Positions 57,600 to 64,000 of a stretch of DNA of 64,000 bases are shown one piece after another. Origin of the DNA: QHXQ01 sp036389395 (GTDB lineage: Bacteria; Acidobacteriota; Blastocatellia; Pyrinomonadales; Pyrinomonadaceae); NCBI GenBank assembly GCA_036389395.1, contig DASVPY010000058.1, forward strand, positions 62,001 through 126,000, given 5' to 3'. Positions within the stretch are counted from its first letter, which is position 1, and each line of letters starts with the position of its first letter. The notes below the pieces were generated by a model. That model saw nothing but the letters and a program-made list of their open reading frames with translations. It was not told where the DNA came from and ran no database searches. Position numbers and translations under genes: made by a program.

Positions 57600-58712
57600 T
57601 CAACGTCTACGCTTGGCCAGCACGCTCGCCGTGAGCAGACCGAGACCGAGGACGACGAGACCGAGCTTGACGAGTCCGTCCGCGTGCGTCCGCGACGCGG
57701 ATTGCGCGTCCGCTTCGCCGTCTTCACGTTGCGCGTCCGCGTCGTCCGCCGGCTTGGTCAATTCGGAGCCGGTGCGGCCGGGCCGGCCGACTTCGACCAG
57801 CACGTCGCTGCGCCCGTCGGGCACGAGGCGGAGCACGCGCGGGCCTGTGTAGGTGCGCGGCGGCTCGAAGCCGATCTCAAGCACGTACAACTCGCCGCCG
57901 GGGCCGGCGGCGACGCCGGACGGCGACCACGGCGGCTGCGCGCGCCCGACCACACTCAGCGCGCCGCCGGGCGCGACCTTCAGGACGCGCCGCGTGCTGT
58001 AGTCCGCGACGAAGACCGCGCCGCGCGCGTCCACGCAGAGTCCCATCGGCCCGCCGTAGCCGCGCTCGCCCGCCGCGTCCGCCAGCGCGAACCTGTCCAG
58101 CCCGCGCGCCAGCGTCGAGACTTCGCCCGCGGGCGAGACGCGCCGCAACGCGCCGCCGCCGTCGATCAAGTAGAGCGTGCCGTCCGGCTGCGCGCTGAGG
58201 CGGGTAACGCTGGTGAAGCGCGCCGCGGGGCCGCGCCCGTCGGCAAAACCCGCGGGGCCGCCCGCGAGCGTGGTGAGCCGGCCGTCGGGCGCGCGCCGCA
58301 GCAGCCGTACGTTGCCGGCCCCGTCCGTCTCGACGGCGTATGAGTTGCCGGCGCGGTCGCGTTCGACCGTCAGCCCGCGCGGCGGCTCGTAGGTGGGCGC
58401 GAGCAGGTAAGCGAACTCGCCCGCGGGCGTGATGCGCCAGACGGCGCTCTGCCAGCGCGGCGGGTCGTAAGACCAATCAGCGCCGTAGAGGTTGCCCGCC
58501 TCGTCCAGCGTGATCTGGTGGACGTGGCGGCCGGAAACGCCCGCGCGCACGACCGCGAGCCGCCCCGACGCGTCCACGCGCCAGACCGTCTCCAGGTCGG
58601 AGAAGACGACGCGCCCCGCCGCGTCCACGACGATGCCCCACGACGGGTGCGCCCGCGCGGCCGACGGCGCGAGCAAGCCGAGCGCGAGGAGCAAGAGCAG
58701 ACGACGAGCCAT
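57600..58712 (-). CDS. NHL-repeat beta-propeller protein, membrane-anchored
   Basis: This 370-residue protein has a signal peptide (LLLLLALGLLAPSAARAH, residues 4-21). Six NHL-type blades follow, each with pattern G-I-x-V-D-x-x-G-x-V/L-Y/F-x-x-D (SWGIVVDAAGRVVFSDLETV; GVAAGPGGELYVLEIGFEPP). A C-terminal hydrophobic segment (VKLGLVVLGLGLLTASVLA) with KRRR is a membrane anchor. Such propellers bind ligands or act as lactonases or scaffolds. It lies 22 bases downstream of the intradiol-dioxygenase-like gene and may be in one operon with it. The propeller call is firm; the ligand is unknown. Confidence 0.82.
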   Translation of the reverse strand: MARRLLLLLALGLLAPSAARAHPSWGIVVDAAGRVVFSDLETVWRVDASGRLAVVRAGVSGRHVHQITLDEAGNLYGADWSYDPPRWQSAVWRITPAGEFAYLLAPTYEPPRGLTVERDRAGNSYAVETDGAGNVRLLRRAPDGRLTTLAGGPAGFADGRGPAARFTSVTRLSAQPDGTLYLIDGGGALRRVSPAGEVSTLARGLDRFALADAAGERGYGGPMGLCVDARGAVFVADYSTRRVLKVAPGGALSVVGRAQPPWSPSGVAAGPGGELYVLEIGFEPPRTYTGPRVLRLVPDGRSDVLVEVGRPGRTGSELTKPADDADAQREDGEADAQSASRTHADGLVKLGLVVLGLGLLTASVLAKRRR

Positions 58713-58734
58713 CGGTCTCCTTCGTGTTGTCGCC

Positions 58735-59397
58735 TTAAACTTTTTGGAGCTTGATGTCGCGGCCGCCGCGCCAGCCGCCTTGCCCGTCGGGGGTGAGCTT
58801 GACGATGGGGTCGAAGCCGCCGCGGCCGGAGAGTTGCGCGAGCTTGGCTGTGGTGATGCGCGGGTCGCCGGCGAACCAGTAGGAGTCGATCCAGTATTCG
58901 GGGTAGTCGGCGCGCGTGAGCGTGGCGTGGATGTGCGCGGGGTCTGTGCGGCCGGGGTATGGGCCGGGCTTGATGGTGCGGAACTCGTAGCGCCCGTCCG
59001 CGCCGGTGCGCATCCAGCCGCGCAGGCGCGCGGGCAGGCGGTTCGGCTGGTTGTAGTAGCCCGTCGCGTCGGTGTGGTAGACGAAGAGGAGGACGCCGCG
59101 CGCGGGCGTGCGCCCGTCCGGCTCGTAGATCGTGCCGGACATGAGGAGCGGCTCGCCCGGCTCGTGCGCCGCCGTGATGGTCGTGCGCCACGAGAGTTCT
59201 TTGGGCGCGTCGGCCGCGCCGGCCCAGTCCTGCGCGCGCGCGCTCGCCGCCGGGGCGTCGCCGCCCGCGCAGGCCGCGGCCAGCGGCAGCGCGGGCAGGG
59301 CCGCCAGCAGCAGCGCCCGCTTGATGAAGACGCGGCGGTTGAGATCGTTGCTGAAAACATGACGGTTGAGAGCGTCGTTCGTCGTCTGCGCGCGCAT
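58735..59397 (-). CDS. Exported intradiol-ring-cleavage-dioxygenase-like protein
   Basis: This 220-residue protein has an N-terminal export signal with a twin-Arg-like start (NDLNRRVFIKRALLLAALPA) and then LAAACAGG, a possible lipobox. The beta-sandwich dioxygenase fold shows LLMSGTIYEPDGRTPARGVL, YHTDATGYYNQPNRLPARLR, GWMRTGADGRYEFRTIKPGP and TDPAHIHATLTRADYPEYW, including Tyr and His candidates for Fe(III) binding. Canonical enzymes cleave catechols; exported versions may act on aromatic matter or only bind. The twin-Arg feature suggests folded export with cofactor. ATG 59397 has GGGAGGA upstream. Confidence 0.82.
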   Translation of the reverse strand: MRAQTTNDALNRHVFSNDLNRRVFIKRALLLAALPALPLAAACAGGDAPAASARAQDWAGAADAPKELSWRTTITAAHEPGEPLLMSGTIYEPDGRTPARGVLLFVYHTDATGYYNQPNRLPARLRGWMRTGADGRYEFRTIKPGPYPGRTDPAHIHATLTRADYPEYWIDSYWFAGDPRITTAKLAQLSGRGGFDPIVKLTPDGQGGWRGGRDIKLQKV

Positions 59398-59481
59398 GAT
59401 TCTAAGTCCTCCCTTTCCGCTCGACTCGCGGCGGGTGATCAACTCACCGCCGCTCCGTTAGCTCGTCGTCAATTCGTTAAC

Positions 59482-60657
59482 TCACTGCCACAGTCTGCGC
59501 CAGACCTTGCGGGCGGCCGGAAAACTTTCGTGCAGCCACTTGTCTTGCAGGTCGTCTTTCCAGCGCGCGAGCATGTCGTCGTCGAGTTGCAGGACGCCCG
59601 CGCGGGTGACGCCGGCAGGCGGCGGCGTGAGTTGCGCGAGCCGCTCGTAGACGCGCGCGCGCCGCGCCGCGTCCACGCGCGGGAGCAAGTGCCACAGCGT
59701 CAGCGTGTCGCGCACGCGCGCCTCCGCGAGCACAGTGTTGAGCGCGTCGTCGCCGCCCTGCTTGAAGTCGAAGGCGTCGAGCGCGTTCAAGAAGTTGTCC
59801 GAGGCGTCTTCAAAATAGGGCGTGCCCGGCCCCGTGCCGGGGGCGGTGGCGCAGGCCGCGCCGGCCGGCACGTAGGACTCGCGCGGCGCGCGCTCCAACG
59901 CGACCCAGCCCGACGTGACGTGCAGGAGACTCCGGCCCGCGTCGTCCACTTCGAGCGTGTAGGCGCAGCCCAGATCGGCGGCGACGGCCGAAGGCGTGTC
60001 AACGAAGAAGAGGCGCGGCGGCGCGTAGATGCGCGCGTGGAGCGTGCCGCGCGCCAGCTCAAGGCGGTGCTCTGTGGCGCGCGTCGTGACGAGGCGCACG
60101 CGCGTCTCCGGCTCGACCTCGACCTGCCCGATGCGCGCGACGCTGAGTTGCGCGCGCGAGTGCGCGTCCGTTTCGAGCCACTCGCCGACGGCGAGGCGGC
60201 CGCGCTCGCCGATGCGCTCCGCGCCGATGCGTGGCGTGCCCGTCACGCGGGCCACGTCCCAGGCGGGCGCGGGCGGGCGCAGGTAGAGCCAGCCGCCCAG
60301 AAAGGCCGCGCACGCGAGCGCCGCGAACGTGACGGCCGCCGCGCGCGGCCAGGTGGCGAACAACGCGAAGCGGCGGCGCGGGCGTAACTCCGCGTGTGCG
60401 TGTTTCGGTGCGACCGCGGCGGGCGCGTCTGGAGACGCTGCTGCGGTGAGCGCCGCTTCGAGTTGCGGCCAGATCGTGTCGGGCGCTTGCTGCATGGGCA
60501 GCGTGCGCGCGAGCGCGACGCCGAGTTTGATCTGCTCGTACTCGGCGCGGCAGCGCGCGCAGGCGAGCAGGTGCTCGGCGACGCGCCGCGCCGCGGGCGG
60601 CGCGAGTTCGTCTTGGCAGTAAGCGGCCAGTTCGGTTATGACGTGTCGGCGGAACAT
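59482..60657 (-). CDS. FecR-domain anti-sigma factor with zinc-finger N-terminus
   Basis: This 391-residue protein starts with a zf-HC2-like anti-sigma module (HVITELAAYCQDELAPPAAR, then AEHLLACARCRAEYEQIK; His and Cys residues bind zinc). After an Ala/Pro linker, a membrane helix (AAAVTFAALACAAFLGGWLY near residue 125) leads to a periplasmic FecR-type domain (RIGERGRLAVGEWLETDAHS, VATDLGCAYTLEV-like). It would sequester the sigma factor encoded upstream and release it on an envelope signal. The sigma gene ends 36 bases before its start; they are almost certainly one operon. Confidence 0.9.
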   Translation of the reverse strand: MFRRHVITELAAYCQDELAPPAARRVAEHLLACARCRAEYEQIKLGVALARTLPMQQAPDTIWPQLEAALTAAASPDAPAAVAPKHAHAELRPRRRFALFATWPRAAAVTFAALACAAFLGGWLYLRPPAPAWDVARVTGTPRIGAERIGERGRLAVGEWLETDAHSRAQLSVARIGQVEVEPETRVRLVTTRATEHRLELARGTLHARIYAPPRLFFVDTPSAVAADLGCAYTLEVDDAGRSLLHVTSGWVALERAPRESYVPAGAACATAPGTGPGTPYFEDASDNFLNALDAFDFKQGGDDALNTVLAEARVRDTLTLWHLLPRVDAARRARVYERLAQLTPPPAGVTRAGVLQLDDDMLARWKDDLQDKWLHESFPAARKVWRRLWQ

Positions 60658-60693
60658 CTTTACTTCTTTATCGCCTCGTCGTTCGCAAACTTC

Positions 60694-61287
60694 TCAATCG
60701 CCTTGTAGGAGCGCGGCGCGCAGGTGCGCGAGCCTGTGGGCCAGCGCCTTGTGCCCGCGGTTCAGGCGCGACGCGACCGTGCCCTTCGAGCAGCCCAGCG
60801 CCCGCGCCATCTCCTCGTATGACAGCCCCTCGAAATACTTCAGCAGGACGACGACGCGCAGCTTCGGCTTCAACTCCGCGACCGCCGCCTGCACGCGCGC
60901 CGCCACCTCGCCGCGCGCGTACCGCCGCTCGTGCGACGCGCTCACGGGCAGGAACGGCAGCGCGTCGTCCGCGTCGTCCAACTGCGTCAGGCGGCGCTGC
61001 TTGCGCCGCTCGTCCACGCAGGCGTTGACCGTGAGCCGGTGCAGCCAGGTGGCGAACTCGGCCTCGCTGCGGAACTGCGCGATGCGGGTGAAGAGCTTGA
61101 GGAAGACTTGCTGCGTCACGTCCGCCGCGAGCGCCTCGTCGCCGCCGAAGAAGTAGAGCGCGACCGTGTAGACGCGATCCTTGTGCAGCTCGAAGAGGCG
61201 GCGGAACGCCTCGCGGTCGCCGCGCTGGCAAGCCGCCACTACGTCTTCATCCCCGACCGGGTCGCTCATCGCGACTTGTGGCTCCAT
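60694..61287 (-). CDS. ECF-type RNA polymerase sigma factor
   Basis: This 197-residue sigma factor has region 2 (AFRRLFELHKDRVYTVALYF, then VTQQVFLKLFTRIAQFRSEA and FATWLHRLTVNACVDERRKQ) and region 4 (LKPKLRVVVLLKYFEGLSYE, MARALGCSKGTVASRLNRGH) of the ECF family, without regions 1.1 or 3. It directs RNA polymerase to a small regulon under control of the FecR anti-sigma protein encoded downstream. I chose ATG 61287 because GGAGGGA lies just before it; earlier starts at 61350 and 61422 lack this. Confidence 0.93.
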   Translation of the reverse strand: MEPQVAMSDPVGDEDVVAACQRGDREAFRRLFELHKDRVYTVALYFFGGDEALAADVTQQVFLKLFTRIAQFRSEAEFATWLHRLTVNACVDERRKQRRLTQLDDADDALPFLPVSASHERRYARGEVAARVQAAVAELKPKLRVVVLLKYFEGLSYEEMARALGCSKGTVASRLNRGHKALAHRLAHLRAALLQGD

Positions 61288-61382
61288 CGTCCCTCCGCCC
61301 GAAATGGGCTGACATTCTATTGGACGGGGTTGGGGCGGCGTTTCTTCCATTTTTCGGCCGCGGTGGATAAGTCCGAAAAATC

Positions 61383-61425
61383 TAACCGCAAAAGACACGA
61401 AGAGGGCCGCGAAGGAACGCAAAGG
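61383..61425. repeat. Half copy of the 8678/16507 repeat family
   Basis: The sequence aaccgcaaaagacacgaaga and its continuation ggccgcgaaggaacgcaaag reproduce one arm of the palindromic family seen at 8678-8817 and 16507-16604, mixed with the acacgaag unit of the 2073 repeat. No opposite arm is seen. Confidence 0.7.
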
Positions 61426-61443
61426 ACGGACTCTGAGCCGCGC

Positions 61444-63588
61444 TCATTCGACCTCGAAGTCGGCCTCGCGCGTGGCGGTCGTGCGCGCGACCGCGTCCGT
61501 GACGGTGACGCGCAGCAGGTAGCGGCCGCGGGGCAGTGTCGCGAGCGTCAGTTCTTCGGCGTAAGGGACGCGCGCGGGGTCGCCGACGGCGTCGGTCGTG
61601 ATGGCGCGCGTGAGTGTGGCGACCGTGGTCTGGTCGGCGCGCAGCAGCACGACGCGCGCCGAGAGTTGCGTCCGGTTGTTGGCGCGCGCCGCGTTGTAGA
61701 CGAAGAGGAGGAAGCGCAGGCGCGCGGCGTGCGTGAAGCGCCGATCAACTTTCAGTTGCGCCCTGGGCAACAACTCCGGCGTGTCTGCCGCCGCCGCGCC
61801 CTCGCCGCGCGCGCCGATGAGCAGACTGCTCAGGGCCAAACGGCCCGACTTGAGGTCGGGCACTTCGACCCAGCGCGTGCTGCGCCCGAGCGCGCCCGTG
61901 CGCGTGTCGCGCGCCGCCGCGCGCACCTGGTAGAGACCGGGGCGCACGTTGATCTGATCGAAGTAGACGACATCCAGCGCGCGCCCGCCCGCGGCGGGCT
62001 TGACGGCCAGGCGGTCTATGAAGCTGCCGACGGTCTGCCCGCGCGCGTCGTAGATCGCGCCGGCCACGTCCACCGCGCCCGGCTGCTGCGCGTCGCCGCC
62101 AGGCTCGGCGGGCACTTGCAGGAGGAGCGCGAGCGCCGCGCCGCCCTGCGGCGTGTCGAGGTAATCGGCCGTCAGGTAGGTCGGCAGCGCGGACGTGAAC
62201 TGATCCGCGCGGATAGCCGCGGCCAACTGCTGCCACGGATCGAGCGCGCCGCTCGCGCCCGCCTGTTCGCCGGCCGCGGCCGGGCCAGCGCCGCCGAAGA
62301 AGCCGCGGTGGACGCGCACAGACACGTCCGTGCGACCAGGCACGCGCACCTCTACGCGATGGAACTTCGCGTCGCGGAACAGTTCGGGCGCGGGCCGCCA
62401 CGCGAGCACGTAATAGTCTTCCGTGTCGGCGAGGGCGTGGCGCAGGCCGGCGTCGAGGTCGTTCATGTTGAGCAGCGCGCGCCCGCCCGTGTCCGCGGCC
62501 AGCGCGACGAGCGGGCTTTGCACCGCCGTGTCTTCGCCGAGCGGGGCGCGCCCAGTGTTGCCGTTCGCGTCCACGAAGTCGTCGCTGGCGGCGTCGGGGA
62601 AAGAGGTGTTGAGACCGCTCGCCTGGATCGTGTCCACGACGACGCCTGCGCGCGCCGCGGCGTCGGCGATGCGGCGCAGGCGGTCTGTGATGTCGGAGCG
62701 GGCCGGGTCGAGGAAGAAGCCGTCGGAGACGAAGACGACGAGCTTGCGGCCCGGCAGCGGCGCGGCGGCGCGCACGACGCCTTCGAGCGCGCCGAGCGTG
62801 AAGTCGGCGATGTAACCGGACTGGCGCAGGATGCGGCGCGCGCGCCCGCGTATCTGCTGCTCTGCGGCCGAGCGCGCCGCGCCCGGCACGGTGCGCTGGA
62901 AGCCGGCGTACTGGTCGCGCAGCAGTGCGTCAACGAAGTGGTCGAGGATGTCGGGGCGGTTCTGTTCGATGGCGAGCGCCTGGTAGACGGACATGGGCGG
63001 GCGCTCCACGTCGCGCGCCAGCGCGGCGCGCGATCTGAGCCGCCGGGCGGCGGCGCGCAAGACCTCTTTCTCGCCGGTCAGTTGTTGGAGGAAGCCGATG
63101 TGATTACTCGCCGCCGTGACGACCGCCTCATCATTGGGGCGCAGCCCGTCGTCAACGAAGCGCAGGAGCATGCGCCGCGCGCGCTCGATGCTGTCGGGCG
63201 CGAGGTGCAGGTCGTCCACGAAGAAGAGCACGGCGCGCCCGCGCGGCGACGTGCCGGCGGGCGGCGCGTCGGCGGCGCGCGCGTCGTTGGCCGCAGGCCC
63301 GGCGGCCGTCTTCACGCCGCCCGCGACGCGCTCGAAGAAGCTGACGGGCTGGGGCCGGCCATCCACGAGTAACTCGAAGTCCGCCGGCTTGAGGTCGGTA
63401 ACGAAGCGGCCCTTGCGGTCTGTGACGCTGACGCCGGTCTGCACGAGATCGGCGCTGACGCGCAAGACCTCTTCGCCCTGCGACGGGTTGGCGTCCGGCT
63501 GCTGCGCGGGCAGCGGCGGCGCGCTCGCCGCCCACAGCAGGCAGAGCGCGAGCAAACGCCCCGCGGTCGTTCGGTTTCGGCGCATCAT
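61444..63588 (-). CDS. Secreted VWFA-related acidobacterial-type protein
   Basis: The 714-residue protein has a signal peptide (TTAGRLLALCLLWAASAPPL, near residues 6-25). The early part LVQTGVSVTDRKGRFVTDLK then FELLVDGRPQPVSFFER is the conserved opening of acidobacterial VWFA-related proteins. The VWA fold contains AVLFFVDDLHLAPDSIERAR, where the usual DxSxS metal site is replaced by DDLHL. Later parts include KLVVFVSDGFFLDPARSDIT and beta-rich domains. The function of these proteins is unknown; a surface adhesion or matrix role is suggested by the VWA fold. It ends 12 bases after the half-repeat at 61383. Two adjacent ATGs (63588, 63585) could serve. Confidence 0.88.
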   Translation of the reverse strand: MMRRNRTTAGRLLALCLLWAASAPPLPAQQPDANPSQGEEVLRVSADLVQTGVSVTDRKGRFVTDLKPADFELLVDGRPQPVSFFERVAGGVKTAAGPAANDARAADAPPAGTSPRGRAVLFFVDDLHLAPDSIERARRMLLRFVDDGLRPNDEAVVTAASNHIGFLQQLTGEKEVLRAAARRLRSRAALARDVERPPMSVYQALAIEQNRPDILDHFVDALLRDQYAGFQRTVPGAARSAAEQQIRGRARRILRQSGYIADFTLGALEGVVRAAAPLPGRKLVVFVSDGFFLDPARSDITDRLRRIADAAARAGVVVDTIQASGLNTSFPDAASDDFVDANGNTGRAPLGEDTAVQSPLVALAADTGGRALLNMNDLDAGLRHALADTEDYYVLAWRPAPELFRDAKFHRVEVRVPGRTDVSVRVHRGFFGGAGPAAAGEQAGASGALDPWQQLAAAIRADQFTSALPTYLTADYLDTPQGGAALALLLQVPAEPGGDAQQPGAVDVAGAIYDARGQTVGSFIDRLAVKPAAGGRALDVVYFDQINVRPGLYQVRAAARDTRTGALGRSTRWVEVPDLKSGRLALSSLLIGARGEGAAAADTPELLPRAQLKVDRRFTHAARLRFLLFVYNAARANNRTQLSARVVLLRADQTTVATLTRAITTDAVGDPARVPYAEELTLATLPRGRYLLRVTVTDAVARTTATREADFEVE

Positions 63589-63740
63589 ACTTATATTGTC
63601 CGCGAGCGGCGGGCTGAGCGCAAACGGCGTCGCCGCGTTGACGGCCAAGTTTGCGGGACTCTACAATGCGCGCGGCGTGTTTCGGGCCAGTGCGCCGCAC
63701 GTTCGGTCACATCACAGTCGCGTCCGTCGAAGAGTTCGCC

Positions 63741-64000
63741 ATGCCGCAGCCGCTTCACATCGCGCGCGCCGTCGCGCTCCTGGTTTTCGTGCTGGGCGCG
63801 TGCGCGCTCGTCGCCGCGCAGCAGCGCCCGCTCGTGACCGAGGACGTGGACATCATCCCGCCCGGCTCGGTGCGCTTGCAGGTCGGCATAGACTTCTTCC
63901 AGAACGCCAAGTTCCCGCTCTCCGATCTCACCGGCGACCTGACGCGCGTCGGCGTCGTCGGCATCAACGTCGGGCTGTCGCCGAACGTCGAGTTCCAGTT
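63741..64000 (+). CDS. Exported protein, N-terminal part (cut by window edge)
   Basis: The frame is open from ATG 63741 to the right edge, giving 86 residues. It has a signal peptide (VALLVFVLGACALVAAQ, near residues 11-27), with the mature part starting RPLVTEDVDIIPPGSVRLQV and continuing with a beta-strand pattern (GIDFFQNAKFPLSDLTGDLT, VGVVGINVGLSPNVEF). The beta-rich, strand-alternating start is typical of an outer-membrane or periplasmic beta protein, but the family cannot be named. It is divergent from the VWA gene. Confidence 0.65.
   Translation, partial: MPQPLHIARAVALLVFVLGACALVAAQQRPLVTEDVDIIPPGSVRLQVGIDFFQNAKFPLSDLTGDLTRVGVVGINVGLSPNVEFQ

Overview
The window is a high-GC bacterial chromosome segment. 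It looks most like Acidobacteriota, perhaps a Blastocatellia-type genome. The evidence is a VWA protein of the acidobacterial VWFA-related type (61444-63588), a PadR regulator next to an 'ADOP'-type MacB/FtsX permease (16695-19732), a polyphosphate gene cluster, several small secreted families, and many long palindromic intergenic repeats. This is inference from family content; no rRNA or marker phylogeny is available here, and I found no tRNA or rRNA gene.

Layout. 1-4.7 kb: end of a PhyH-type dioxygenase, a radical SAM protein, then on the minus strand a fatty-acid/coumarate-type CoA ligase and an enoyl-CoA hydratase. 4.8-8.6 kb: a 1284-residue PknK-like Ser/Thr kinase fused to an AAA ATPase and helical-repeat tail. 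8.8-16.4 kb: a polyphosphate-centred cluster. A minus-strand operon (CBS protein, SixA phosphatase, PPK2) diverges from a plus-strand operon (PPP phosphoesterase, two tandem thymidylate-kinase-like proteins, Ppx/GppA, CHAD protein). 16.7-19.7 kb: PadR plus permease. 20-24.7 kb: three secreted proteins (beta-helix, 973-aa Ig-like repeat protein, small unknown).

24.7-32.6 kb is a mobile region. An IS630-type element truncates an unknown gene. An integron-type integrase has lost its central catalytic part. Lower-GC gene cassettes follow, separated by recognisable attC sites, one of which is split by an IS110-family (possibly IS1111-type) element. 32.6-39.7 kb is a same-strand run of small accessory genes (cupin, DUF1772, hydrolase, GNAT, NTF2-like, HXXEE, GrpB, retropepsin) that resembles cassette cargo but lacks clear attC sites.

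41-45 kb: a succinate dehydrogenase operon (sdhC, a retropepsin-like protease, sdhA, sdhB) with a readable promoter and terminator, divergent from a LysR gene. An amidase and an SPFH/stomatin protein follow. 48.8-49.5 kb: an isolated attC site and a RelE-type toxin-antitoxin pair. 50.25-50.59 kb: sixteen copies of an exact 21-bp unit whose orientation flips in the middle. 50.8-64 kb: ThpR, an outer-membrane barrel, a penicillin acylase family enzyme, a Kelch lipoprotein, a haem-binding protein, an NHL protein, an intradiol-dioxygenase-like protein, a sigma/FecR anti-sigma pair, the VWA protein and the start of another envelope protein.

Two themes deserve attention. One is the polyphosphate cluster with paired nucleotide-kinase homologues, the second carrying Arg in place of the P-loop Lys. 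The other is the decayed integron with cassettes and mobile insertions. At least seven palindromic or hairpin repeat elements sit between genes, and two appear to have been absorbed into protein C-termini.
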